DNA from: Bacteroidota bacterium
GTDB lineage: Bacteria; Bacteroidota; Bacteroidia; Sphingobacteriales; Sphingobacteriaceae
Reading direction: 5' to 3'
Assembly: GCA_023450085.1 (NCBI GenBank)
Contig: JAEXHI010000023.1
Coordinates: 62,001-126,000, forward strand
Length of the DNA stretch: 64,000 bases
Made by a program: the position numbers and the translations under genes
The notes under the pieces: generated by a model
Told to the model about the DNA's origin: nothing
Seen by the model: only the letters and a program-made list of their open reading frames with translations
The model's database searches: none
Part shown: in pieces, positions 45,268-54,360 of the stretch
How positions within the stretch are numbered: position 1 is the stretch's first letter
Layout of the letters: each line of letters begins with the position of its first letter

Positions 45268-45362
45268 GAACCAAAAATGGAATGAATAGATAAATTATAT
45301 TTAGGCATAAAAGCCTAATTTTTGAACTTATTTTCTATATTCGTTTAAAAATTAAAGTTCAG

Positions 45363-45749
45363 TTGGAAGATAACGCCGTACCATTACTAATCCTTTTATT
45401 CATTATAGTTGGATTTTTTCTTTTTTTCTTACCATCAATTATAGCAAGAAACAAAAGAGACGCACTTTCTATATTCCTTTTGAACTTTTTTTTAGGAGCT
45501 ACAGGAGTAGGCTGGATTATAGCCCTAGTATGGGCTTGCAAAAAAGATGCTGAACCGACCATCATTTACATAGAGAAAAACGAACAGCCAGGATTAAATC
45601 CAGCCTTGAGTAATTTAAAAGCTAACAATAAGTCTTTGAAATTAGATGAACCATTTAATCCTGTAAAGGCTCTTTTAAAAATCATCATAACCATTGCTAT
45701 CATAATAGCGATGATTACATTAATTTCTTACTTATCTGACCAATTATAG
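45363..45749 (+). CDS. Superinfection-immunity-like membrane protein
   Basis: The 128-aa protein has an N-terminal segment matching the superinfection immunity family (T4 Imm-like, Imm_superinfect): a helix LLILLFIIVGFFLFFLPSII, then RNKRDALSIFLLNFFLGATG and VGWIIALVWACKKD. A second helix is at the C-terminus (105-125). The start is TTG at 45363, as no ATG is in frame nearby. T4 Imm blocks DNA entry of related phages; an exclusion role here is inference from the family. Confidence 0.75.
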   Translation: MEDNAVPLLILLFIIVGFFLFFLPSIIARNKRDALSIFLLNFFLGATGVGWIIALVWACKKDAEPTIIYIEKNEQPGLNPALSNLKANNKSLKLDEPFNPVKALLKIIITIAIIIAMITLISYLSDQL

Positions 45750-45944
45750 AATTTCATTGCTAACGAAAAATGAAATGACAAATATTATAAGCTTTAAGTA
45801 ATTTCTCACAAATAAAGTAAACTTACTGCTCTTATTTAATAATCAAATTAAGTTAGTTTTTGAGCATTTAATTAAGGGAAATAGCCAAATTAATCACAAC
45901 CAAGGAATTATACAGTTTTTAAATTTTTGACCCAAAATAGGCAT

Positions 45945-46319
45945 ATGTTAAATAAACCATCTTTAATAATATTCTTGTCTGCAATATTGTCTGCTTGTAA
46001 TCCAACCATTAACACAAAAGATATCGTTGTTGGAAAATGGGAATTAATTGAACCAATTGACCTTAATCCCTCTATCAGCATCACTCAAATGAATTGTGAA
46101 CTAACTGAGAAAGGAAATGCCTTTAAGAAAGTCACTATAACTATTAATGGTATAGATACTGAAGCAGACGAAGTCGGCAAGTATGAGGTGGATGGAGATA
46201 GGGTTATTTGGGATAATGGTACAGTTTTTACTCTATCTGAAGACGGCAAACTTGTAACCGAGCAAATTTTACCTTCGATGCCTAATAAGAAATTTATCCT
46301 CAAGCTTAGAAAGCTTTAA
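45945..46319 (+). CDS. Small lipoprotein, lipocalin-like
   Basis: This is a 124-aa protein from ATG 45945 (MLNKPSLIIFLSAILSAC), a clear lipobox; the longer frame opens with TTG. The mature part (VVGKWELIEPIDLN, then GKYEVDGDRVIWDNGTVFTL) looks like a small lipocalin-type beta barrel. Its reason for being in the element is unknown. The 313-bp gap after it (46320-46633) holds no gene or clear structure. Confidence 0.65.
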   Translation: MLNKPSLIIFLSAILSACNPTINTKDIVVGKWELIEPIDLNPSISITQMNCELTEKGNAFKKVTITINGIDTEADEVGKYEVDGDRVIWDNGTVFTLSEDGKLVTEQILPSMPNKKFILKLRKL

Positions 46320-46633
46320 TTATGAACACCAAGTGTTCAATGGATGGCATTTTGATTATATCTAAGATTAGCTAATTAGGCATAACATACTGGACAACAA
46401 AAAGATTGCACTCAGTGTTAACAACTTATTCTTACTAACCTCTTGATAATATACATTCAGCTTCTATTCAATTTATTTTCAATGCACTGTCAAAGCTCGA
46501 GACATACATTAGACTAAATATAATTATGTTGATTTCATAATAATACGGTTTCCCTATTATAATTCTTCAACGATAAGCGGGCAACAAATAAAAAGTGGTA
46601 ACTTAATGGTCATAAAATCAACCAAATTAAACC

Positions 46634-47707
46634 ATGCCATTAAGAGCATTTTTAGATAATAAGGAAATCATATCAATTGACCTTACAGAAAAACAATGGA
46701 ATGACCTAACGAAACGAAAAGACGAAGTTTCTTCATTGAAATTATCTTGCTGTAAACAAAATGGAATTTTGAAAAACAGTAAAGGAATAAAGTATTTTGC
46801 TCATGTAAAGGATTCTACCTGTAATTGGAAAAAAGAAACAATTGAACAATTGCAAGCAAAAATCGAAATCATCAAAGTTTGTAGAGAAAATAATTGGTCG
46901 GTAATCCCTGAATTTTCGACAGAAAGCTTGATGGCAGATATATTAGCAGTTCGAAGTGAAAAGAAAATAGCTTTTGAAATCGAATGGAATCGACAAACCT
47001 TCGAAAAAATAAAAGAACAACAAGAAAAATTTTTGGAATCACGTATAAGAGGTTGTTGGTTTTTAAAGGCAATACCTAGAGAGCTTAAGGACTATAATAA
47101 TGCAGTTAAAGCTACAAATGATATTCCAGCATATAAGATATCTAGAGAAGCCGCATTAAACATATTTGCACAATTAAATCAACATAAGTTATTGCTTAGA
47201 GAATTTGTTGACGACCTACTAAACAAAAAAATAAAATTCAACAACGTTTTGCGGTTGATACCACAACAAAAGATTACAATCATTTTCTTTGAAATGCGTT
47301 GTTGGAAATGTGGCGCTGAGCAACATTGTTATACCGTTGACCGAAATTTGCTGACTATTTGTAAGCAGAATTTTAGAGTAGCGGGTTCTATGTGGGATGG
47401 AGATGACATTGATAAAAATCCTCAGGTATATAACGCCGTAAAAAGCTTCCTAAACACCGAAAAAGGAGAAAAAATAAAAATTGGAGTTTTGAAAGACCGA
47501 CATAGTAAAACGATCAGTGAGAATTATCTTTCTCATGGATGCTTTTATTGTGACGCTTTATTTGGCGATTTCCCAATGCTTACACAAAAAATGTATGCTT
47601 CCGAAGATGTTAACAGCATAAAGTATGAAGTAGATCTAAACTTAGGAGATTATAGGTATAGTGAACACCATTGGTGCTATTCCAAAGATGGTATATTTTG
47701 TGAATAA
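46634..47707 (+). CDS. CoiA-like nuclease with cysteine-rich C-terminus
   Basis: The 357-aa protein follows the competence-protein CoiA layout. It has a Cys-containing N-terminus and FAHVKDS (the HFaH motif, near residue 56). A PD-(D/E)xK nuclease core at about 95-150 contains ESLMADILAVRSEKKIAFEI and EWNRQTFEKI. The C-terminal half has MRCWKCGAEQHC and SHGCFYCDALFGDF pairs, a likely zinc-binding module. In this island a defence role is more likely than competence; that is inference. Confidence 0.78.
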   Translation: MPLRAFLDNKEIISIDLTEKQWNDLTKRKDEVSSLKLSCCKQNGILKNSKGIKYFAHVKDSTCNWKKETIEQLQAKIEIIKVCRENNWSVIPEFSTESLMADILAVRSEKKIAFEIEWNRQTFEKIKEQQEKFLESRIRGCWFLKAIPRELKDYNNAVKATNDIPAYKISREAALNIFAQLNQHKLLLREFVDDLLNKKIKFNNVLRLIPQQKITIIFFEMRCWKCGAEQHCYTVDRNLLTICKQNFRVAGSMWDGDDIDKNPQVYNAVKSFLNTEKGEKIKIGVLKDRHSKTISENYLSHGCFYCDALFGDFPMLTQKMYASEDVNSIKYEVDLNLGDYRYSEHHWCYSKDGIFCE

Positions 47708-47743
47708 TCCAGTTCAAACATAAAATTCATATTAACCTTAAAC

Positions 47744-48118
47744 GTGGAGCAGAATAATATTTTACTTAGCGAAAAGTATTTAAGCTTAATTAAGAGCGAT
47801 TTTGTCAGTTTTACAGAAATAGCTAAAATGAAAAACATTATGGGTGTGTATATAGCATACTCAGAAAATGAAAATATATTATATATCGGTAGTACAAACA
47901 AATTCAACATTCGATTTGGGACAGATTTAAAACACGAATCTACTCATACCTTAATGAAAAAGATTTTGAGGCATAATTTATTCCCCGATAGAATGCAAGC
48001 AAAAGATTATCTAGTCACTATATGTAAATTTAAGATTGAAAAATGTTCTACTAAAAGAGAAGCCGAAGCTTTAGAGCATTTTGCTATTTGGGTACTAAAT
48101 CCAACATTCAACAAGTAG
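47744..48118 (+). CDS. GIY-YIG-family nuclease
   Basis: The 124-aa protein holds the motifs GVYIAYSENENILYIGST (GIY and YIG elements), an Arg in FNIRFGTD, and a Glu in EAEALEHFAIWVLNPTFNK, the usual metal-binding Glu and final Asn. The start is GTG at 47744. It follows the CoiA-like gene by 36 bp on the same strand and may act with it as a pair of nucleases. Confidence 0.78.
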   Translation: MEQNNILLSEKYLSLIKSDFVSFTEIAKMKNIMGVYIAYSENENILYIGSTNKFNIRFGTDLKHESTHTLMKKILRHNLFPDRMQAKDYLVTICKFKIEKCSTKREAEALEHFAIWVLNPTFNK

Positions 48119-48302
48119 CCACCCTTTTTTTAATTTTTAACAAATAATTACTTTTAATAAGCTCGATAATATAAAATATATTACTCAATGTAACTGATCA
48201 GTAGCGGTCAATAATATTATTTTATTTAAATATATTTGAATCGTCATGCCTTATAAATTATTCTCGCTTTACGAGGTAAAGGCATTTAATTTTCTTTGCA
48301 AA

Positions 48303-49988
48303 ATGAGCTCTATAATAAAAATCGATAATATTCAATTTCAAGTTTCTGCCGAAATCAATAACTTAAGTGTTCCCGATTCGTTTGTTCTACCAATTAATAA
48401 AATGATTGGAAGTGGCAATGGAGAAGCAAAACTCTATTTAGGATATGATGGTGAAAAATTAAATAATTTTTTTGGCTTAAGAGGCTTTCAAATTAACTGT
48501 CTACTGATAAAAGATGATCTAATTGAGTTTCATAATATTAGTAGAAAAGAATATTTTAATCCAACACAAGACTACAAAGAAAGAGATAGACTGGTAGAGA
48601 TTTGGGAAGAAAAAAAGCAAAAAATATTGTCTCTACCTGATGTTGTGTATTTCAAAGTAAAAGATCAGACCCAAATTGGTGGAACGAGGATTTATGTAAA
48701 CTCTTCTGACGAGGGATACAACTTATTACGTGAAATCCCACTACCAATAGTTTCGCATTTGAATATTATAAAATTAATAAGTCCAAATGCAGAAGTAATT
48801 TATCAATTTGTACTTACCTCTGACTACGAAAATGACATTGAGATTGAAGAGGAAATACTTGAGAAGGATGAAGAAAACGACCCTTTTGATCCTGAGTTAA
48901 TTTCTATTGACACACGAAAATTAACAATGGAAACATTATTGCGTCGCTTGAAGCAGGGAACAATCAACTTAAATCCTGACTTTCAAAGAAATGAAGTTTG
49001 GACTTTAGAAAAAAAATGTCAACTCATAGAATCTTTAATGCTCAAGATACCCTTACCAATGTTTTACGTTTCTTCAGATGAGAAAAGTAATTATACTGTG
49101 GTTGATGGTTTACAGCGCTTAAGTACGATTAGAGATTACTTAATTGGAAATAAATTCAAACTTCAAAAACTCGAATTTTGGGGCGACCAATTTAATGGAA
49201 AAGCTCTTGCTGATCTGCCACCATATATGGAAAATAGAATCCTAGAAACAGAATTTACTTTTACAGTAATAAATACTGGAACCCCCGATGTAGTTAAGCG
49301 AAATATATTTAAAAGAGTAAATCGAGGAGGTGCACCTTTGACTGATCAAGAAATCAGACATGCTTTATATAGCGGTATAGCAACAGAGTTTTTGAAAGAT
49401 TTATCTCTAAATCCAACTTTCAAAAATGCTACAGATGGATCTATCAAAGACAACAGAATGCTCGATAGAGAATTCATACTTAGACTATTATCATTCGTTT
49501 TAAGAGAATATCATCATTACCCAAAGAACGGAAACATGGATATATTCTTAAGTCAAACATTGCAGATTTTAAATTCCTCCTCCAACTTAAACACAAATGA
49601 ATCTAAGAAAAAACTTAAAGGGATTGATTTATCAACTATTAAACAAATAGATTTTCAATCTCTCGAGACACTTTTTGAAAGCGCCATGAATCGCGGGATG
49701 AAACTCTTCGGCGAACACGCTTTCAGAAAAAGTTATGAGGGCAAACGAAGAACGCCCGTGAATAAAGCTCTGTTTGAAGTATGGGGCACTATATTAAGTA
49801 GTTTAAACCATAAAGACTTTGATGCTTTATTTGCAAATAGATTTAGTTTTCTTGAAGAATACACCAACATGTATCTCAAAAATTATTATTTTGATGAAAT
49901 AATATCAAGGAATGCTGGAAAATACAATTCTGTATTCGAAAGGCATTCCAAACTTAGGGAATTGGTAAAAAAATATACTAATGATTAA
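48303..49988 (+). CDS. DUF262 (GmrS/ParB-like) nuclease with novel N-terminal domain
   Basis: The 561-aa protein starts at ATG 48303 (MSSIIKIDN), because alignment to the HNH protein at 51901 begins there; an in-frame ATG at 48246 adds 19 residues. Residues 1-190 form an unrecognised domain shared with that HNH protein. DUF262 follows, with NPDFQRNEVWTLEKK and the catalytic VDGLQRLSTI. Relatives (GmrSD and others) cut modified or foreign DNA with NTP-driven partners. Its end overlaps the ATPase gene by 8 bp. Family is certain; mode of action is inference. Confidence 0.88.
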   Translation: MSSIIKIDNIQFQVSAEINNLSVPDSFVLPINKMIGSGNGEAKLYLGYDGEKLNNFFGLRGFQINCLLIKDDLIEFHNISRKEYFNPTQDYKERDRLVEIWEEKKQKILSLPDVVYFKVKDQTQIGGTRIYVNSSDEGYNLLREIPLPIVSHLNIIKLISPNAEVIYQFVLTSDYENDIEIEEEILEKDEENDPFDPELISIDTRKLTMETLLRRLKQGTINLNPDFQRNEVWTLEKKCQLIESLMLKIPLPMFYVSSDEKSNYTVVDGLQRLSTIRDYLIGNKFKLQKLEFWGDQFNGKALADLPPYMENRILETEFTFTVINTGTPDVVKRNIFKRVNRGGAPLTDQEIRHALYSGIATEFLKDLSLNPTFKNATDGSIKDNRMLDREFILRLLSFVLREYHHYPKNGNMDIFLSQTLQILNSSSNLNTNESKKKLKGIDLSTIKQIDFQSLETLFESAMNRGMKLFGEHAFRKSYEGKRRTPVNKALFEVWGTILSSLNHKDFDALFANRFSFLEEYTNMYLKNYYFDEIISRNAGKYNSVFERHSKLRELVKKYTND

Positions 49989-50988
49989 ATCGATTACGTT
50001 GCAAGGCTTCAAATCTTTCTTGTATCGAGAGATGAATTTGAATCAGTTAACTTTATTAACTGGGCTAAACAGTAGTGGTAAAAGTTCCATAATTCAAGCG
50101 CTCTTAATGATGGAACGAGCGTTTAAAAAAGAAAAAAATATTTTCCTAGAAGGCCACGGAAGTGCGAAGGACTTAAAAAACAAATATTCGAAAGATGACA
50201 TACAGATAGAAATTTCATTAAACGAGTTAAAATTTTCTGTTACCATAGGAGAAATTATACAGGTCGAAACGCTATTAGACGAATTTCCAGAAATTTGGTA
50301 CATTTCAGCCAGCAGATTTGGTCCTAAAAACTCCATACCAATTTTTATAGGGTCTGATCAAACAAATAAAATTGGACCCAATGGAGAGAATGTGCTTCAA
50401 TGCATAAAATACTACGATTCCATTTCCCCTTTCACTGTACATGAGTCACTAAAGCATCCAAACGCATCTTCTTTCGGTTTACTTGATAATATAAGAAGTT
50501 GGTTAGGTGTAATTTCTCCAAACATACTTTTCGATTTTGAGGTCATCGATAAAAATGACACTTCATATGCTGTATTTGATGGGCATAGAGCAACTAATGT
50601 CGGTTTTGGATTAAGCTACATTCTTCCAGTCATCACAACCTTATTGGTGTCGACTATCAGCAGTAAAAATGTAGTTATTATTGAAAATCCTGAAGCTCAT
50701 CTTCACCCGAAAGGACAAACTGAATTAGCTAAACTAATATTCTTATGTGCGAGAAATGGCGTTCAGGTTATAATCGAAACCCATGGTGAGCACATTTTAG
50801 ATGGAATAAGGCTTGCTACTAAAGATGATGGAGAATTTAGTGAAAACATCCAAATTCACTGGTTTGAATTAGATCACGATCGTAACACTGAAGTGACATC
50901 TCCTATAATGGATAATAGAGGAAGGATAACCGAGTGGCCAGATGGTTTTTTTGATCAGTTTGAAATTAATAATGCTAAGCTATTCTAA
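49981..50988 (+). CDS. AAA-type ATPase (DUF3696/OLD-like)
   Basis: The 335-aa ABC-like ATPase has Walker A GLNSSGKSS near residue 28, the signature-like VGFGLSYILPVI, Walker B VVIIENPEAHLHP and the switch His in ETHGEHILDG. The GFGLSYILP block and the C-terminus match DUF3696 ATPases found in defence loci. It overlaps the DUF262 gene by 8 bp and the next gene by one base (TAATG), so all three are coupled. It probably controls the DUF262 nuclease. Confidence 0.88.
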   Translation: MIKSITLQGFKSFLYREMNLNQLTLLTGLNSSGKSSIIQALLMMERAFKKEKNIFLEGHGSAKDLKNKYSKDDIQIEISLNELKFSVTIGEIIQVETLLDEFPEIWYISASRFGPKNSIPIFIGSDQTNKIGPNGENVLQCIKYYDSISPFTVHESLKHPNASSFGLLDNIRSWLGVISPNILFDFEVIDKNDTSYAVFDGHRATNVGFGLSYILPVITTLLVSTISSKNVVIIENPEAHLHPKGQTELAKLIFLCARNGVQVIIETHGEHILDGIRLATKDDGEFSENIQIHWFELDHDRNTEVTSPIMDNRGRITEWPDGFFDQFEINNAKLF

Positions 50989-51896
50989 TGACAGTATTTT
51001 ACTTTAACAACTGCCACCCTCAGTGTACTGATAAGGAAGAATTAGCAAATGCGTTTACAAGCACACTTTTAGAATATCAAGCGCTCAAAACCAAGTATTC
51101 TGATGAGGTTGAAGGTGTAGTTTCACATGAAATCACAAAGTTATCCTTTGGAGATACTTGCTTACCTGAAATATTTGAACTATTAAAACAAAAAGAGCAC
51201 CGAAACTACGCATATAGAATTTTTAACAAATATCCGATCGAAAGCTTTTTCGACATAGAAAAAGCTTTCGAAAATCCAAAAGAGTATAAAATAGGTTTTG
51301 ATAATGATACACAGGATGCATTTTTCCTTAAAATCGCATATGATAACAAATCGGTCCTATTTAGTTTAGCTATTAGTGAAGAAATTAAAAAGAATCAATT
51401 AGAGATTTTTAGTGATGATGAACCTTCTTTATCGATAGACAATCTTTTTGGGATTAAAGACAATACTGACTATGTTGAAAACATCATATTAAATGAGATA
51501 AATTCGAAAAAAAATAACTTGGAGCTTATTAAGACAATCGCTAAAAATGCTTTTACTAGCTCGAAGTTCGAAAGGACTTTTAATAAGGTCTCTTCAGGAG
51601 TTCAAATTGAGTTGATTGTAGGGTTTCAAAAAATCATCGAATTAAAGGAAAAAGGCGAACCTATTTCAGAGCAAATCCTAAAGCATAATAATGATGATGC
51701 AGAATTAACGTTATCTTATTTGAAAATAAGAGACCCCGAGGCGATGCGACTTTATTTCTCAGTAATAGATGGGCAATACTATTTAGCAGCTTTAGAAAAA
51801 AAGCCTTTAAAAAAAGGTAAAACTACGGAACAGAGCACACACATTAAAAATGCTAGGTCGATGGTAATTCAGATGAAAAAAATACTCAAACCCTAA
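50988..51896 (+). CDS. Third component of DUF262-ATPase operon, unrecognised
   Basis: This 302-aa acidic soluble protein has no motif I know. It starts MTVFYFNNCHPQC and has a middle with repeated helix-like segments (YVENIILNEINSKKNNLELI). The C-terminus reads RLYFSVIDGQYYLAALEKKP, then a basic tail. Strict coupling (TAATG) to the ATPase argues for a fixed partner: effector, adaptor or inhibitor. It ends 4 bp before the convergent HNH gene. Confidence 0.72.
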   Translation: MTVFYFNNCHPQCTDKEELANAFTSTLLEYQALKTKYSDEVEGVVSHEITKLSFGDTCLPEIFELLKQKEHRNYAYRIFNKYPIESFFDIEKAFENPKEYKIGFDNDTQDAFFLKIAYDNKSVLFSLAISEEIKKNQLEIFSDDEPSLSIDNLFGIKDNTDYVENIILNEINSKKNNLELIKTIAKNAFTSSKFERTFNKVSSGVQIELIVGFQKIIELKEKGEPISEQILKHNNDDAELTLSYLKIRDPEAMRLYFSVIDGQYYLAALEKKPLKKGKTTEQSTHIKNARSMVIQMKKILKP

Positions 51897-51900
51897 TCAA

Positions 51901-53028
51901 TTATGTTATTAAATCTTTAATATCATCTAAAAACACGTATTTACGATGATACCTCAAATACTCTAATCTATTTTCAGGAAATATTCTCATTTTATTCTTA
52001 GCATTTGGATTTATACCCAATCTCTCCCAAGTTAATGTGCTAAGCTGCGTACCACAAATCAATTCGCCATCGTCATTGAAAGTAATGTAACCCTGATCAA
52101 AAAGTCTATCATATGTAGGTGTCAGAGTAAGTCCATTAAGATAATCTAGGGCTTGATCCTCACGATTTTCCCTGAGGCATACGGAATAAGGCTTAATGTG
52201 ACTAGCAATCAGCAACCTTTCATCAGTTATTTTAGAAAAAGGGCATTGCGGCATAAATTCTATTACACCTTTTCTATATTTCTCTTGACCAATACGATAG
52301 GCCTTTCTAAGCGGCTCAGAAAATACCTCATCAATGTTATTTTCTAAAACTGGGAGGGTACTGGGATGCACAAAAGAACGAAATTGATAATCCAAAAGTA
52401 TTCTAAAGAAAAATAATGGCTTATTCTGCCCAACCTTGGGGTTGACTGGGAGAAGTTTCAATATGGACAGATAGGTAATTTTAGGAAGAATCAGTTCTCG
52501 CCATAATTGCCAAATTTGATCATCGGATCGAATATACCCTCGGCTTTGCAATTGAGATTTATTATCTGACGCATCATAAATACTAAAAAATTCATATTCA
52601 TTTGAAAGTCCCTGAACTTCATTATATCGAGCATCATAAAAGTTGCTTATATCATTGTGATAAAGCTGCTCTTGTTGAAAATATTCTATTTTAGCATCAT
52701 CCAAATACTTCAATAGGTTATCCTTACTAAAGAAACATGTACTTTTTTGAACGACAGCACCAGCATTTTCCGCAGAAAAAAAAGTTTTACGTCGTTTTTT
52801 TTTATCATAGTGCTCATTCCCCCAATCAAAATACTCGAAAAATTTAGATATCGCTTCGCCTTTAGCTCCCAAGTATGTACCTACATGCTTTTTCGCTTCT
52901 CCGTTTCCTTTAAATTGCGCTAATTTATTAGATCGATGGATAAAACTGTCTTCGGCCCTAAAATCCTGAATTGAATCAATGATATTATATTCAACGTCCT
53001 TAATTTTAAGTTTCTGATAATCCGCCAT
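51901..53028 (-). CDS. HNH restriction endonuclease with novel N-terminal domain
   Basis: The 375-aa protein has residues 1-215 related to the N-terminus of the DUF262 protein (GNGEAKKHVG, ILPKITYLSILKLLP). The C-terminal HNH domain at about 250-335 shows FMPQCPFSKI, LLIASHIKPYSV and LNGLTLTPTYDRLFDQGYIT; His, Asn and His of the fold are present. It lies 4 bp after the methyltransferase gene on the same strand, forming a restriction-modification pair. Target sequence cannot be read from protein. The shared N-terminal domain may recognise DNA state. Confidence 0.86.
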   Translation of the reverse strand: MADYQKLKIKDVEYNIIDSIQDFRAEDSFIHRSNKLAQFKGNGEAKKHVGTYLGAKGEAISKFFEYFDWGNEHYDKKKRRKTFFSAENAGAVVQKSTCFFSKDNLLKYLDDAKIEYFQQEQLYHNDISNFYDARYNEVQGLSNEYEFFSIYDASDNKSQLQSRGYIRSDDQIWQLWRELILPKITYLSILKLLPVNPKVGQNKPLFFFRILLDYQFRSFVHPSTLPVLENNIDEVFSEPLRKAYRIGQEKYRKGVIEFMPQCPFSKITDERLLIASHIKPYSVCLRENREDQALDYLNGLTLTPTYDRLFDQGYITFNDDGELICGTQLSTLTWERLGINPNAKNKMRIFPENRLEYLRYHRKYVFLDDIKDLIT

Positions 53029-53032
53029 TATA

Positions 53033-54268
53033 TCACTCTGTGAATTTCGTAATATCCATCTGCTTCATAATAGCGATAAGCATATCAACTATTATGCTAT
53101 TGCCTGCCTGACGATAAGCCTGCGTATCACTTACCTCTATTTTAAAATCATCTCTAAAGCCCATTAAACGTAGACATTCTCTTGGTGTAAGTTTTCTAAT
53201 CCTTCCCATATGTGTAACATAATTGTCTACACCCGCACGATGCATTTTATGCATAGATTGGAGAAGAGGACGAGCAACAGCTAAATCTGTTTTAGTACTG
53301 GTTTTCCATTTTTTTGTCCCACCAGCCAACACATAATCTCTAACTTTATCAGAGAGATAATATTTTTCTTCGACATCATTTACATCGAAAACAAATTCAT
53401 CAAAAGACGCAACGTCAAATTCTGGTTCAAAAATAAAATCTCCATGCCAATTAAATTGCTGATTAGCTTTTTGGCAAAGCGCAATTTCACCATTTACCTG
53501 AGTGTACCTTTTTAATCTATTTTTTGTACTTGTAACAAATTTTACCCCTTTCTCTTTTAGGTAATATTTAGTATCCGTAAAATCTTCCAAGAAATCTTGC
53601 ATAGTGTGTTCTAAAGGTATAGCAGCTGGAAAATCAAACTCAACAGAATGATCAAGAAAGCCTACAACAACAATCCTTTCTCTGTGCTGAGGTATGCCAT
53701 AATCTTTACCATTGAGTAGTTTTGAGTATATCTTATATCCTAATTCCTCGAAAACATCCTTTACAACCTTCCACGTATTCCCTCCATCATGATTTGTTAA
53801 ACCCTTAACATTTTCATAAATAAAGACTTTTGGTTTTGTCTCGTTAACAATTCTAGCAAAATCATAAAAAAGTGTACCTCTAATATCGTTAAGACCGAGC
53901 CTCTTACCAACCATCGAAAATGCTTGACACGGACTCCCCCCCACTAGCAAATCTATTTTTCCTTTATATTTATTAGCATTGAACTCAGTAACATCATTAT
54001 GCCAATCGATAGGGTCAATTTCATAATTTGCCAAATAACTTTTTTTAACATGAGCATCAATATCGTTCGCAAATGTTATTTCCGTTTTCAAATCAAGCCT
54101 TTTTAAGGCCTGTTCTATTGCTCCAATACCACTAAACAAGGTTCCCAAGCGAATAGTGGATTTTGGATTTGAAAACATCTTTTGCTGCCAATGTCCATCA
54201 ACTAAATCACTTTCAAAAGGATATCGAGCAGCAAATATTGGATCTATTAAGATGTCAGATGTAATCAT
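53033..54268 (-). CDS. DNA cytosine-C5 methyltransferase
   Basis: The 411-aa enzyme has all main motifs: I (LGTLFSGIGAIEQAL), IV (GGSPCQAFSMVGKR, catalytic Cys), VI (FIYENVKGL), VIII (QHRERIVVVGF) and X at the C-terminus (AYRQAGNSIIVDM). A variable target-recognition region of about 130 residues lies between. It would protect the host from the HNH endonuclease encoded right after it. The upstream gap holds a long perfect hairpin and a candidate -7 box (CAAAGATA on plus, 54288-54295). Confidence 0.93.
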   Translation of the reverse strand: MITSDILIDPIFAARYPFESDLVDGHWQQKMFSNPKSTIRLGTLFSGIGAIEQALKRLDLKTEITFANDIDAHVKKSYLANYEIDPIDWHNDVTEFNANKYKGKIDLLVGGSPCQAFSMVGKRLGLNDIRGTLFYDFARIVNETKPKVFIYENVKGLTNHDGGNTWKVVKDVFEELGYKIYSKLLNGKDYGIPQHRERIVVVGFLDHSVEFDFPAAIPLEHTMQDFLEDFTDTKYYLKEKGVKFVTSTKNRLKRYTQVNGEIALCQKANQQFNWHGDFIFEPEFDVASFDEFVFDVNDVEEKYYLSDKVRDYVLAGGTKKWKTSTKTDLAVARPLLQSMHKMHRAGVDNYVTHMGRIRKLTPRECLRLMGFRDDFKIEVSDTQAYRQAGNSIIVDMLIAIMKQMDITKFTE

Positions 54269-54304
54269 AAAATACTAAGTTTACTTTCAAAGATATAAAC
54301 ATTT

Positions 54305-54358
54305 AGTATAAAACCAGAATATTTAGCATTTTTTTACTAAATATTCTGGTTTTATACT
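54305..54358. terminator. Perfect 22-bp inverted repeat between DUF262 and methyltransferase genes
   Basis: Arms 54305-54326 and 54337-54358 are exact complements around a 10-base T-rich loop. It lies 2 bp after the DUF262 stop, so it can terminate that transcript. The arms overlap where the -33 box of the methyltransferase promoter would be. The stem is longer than a simple terminator and A+T-rich. It may double as an operator. Confidence 0.7.
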
Positions 54359-54360
54359 TT

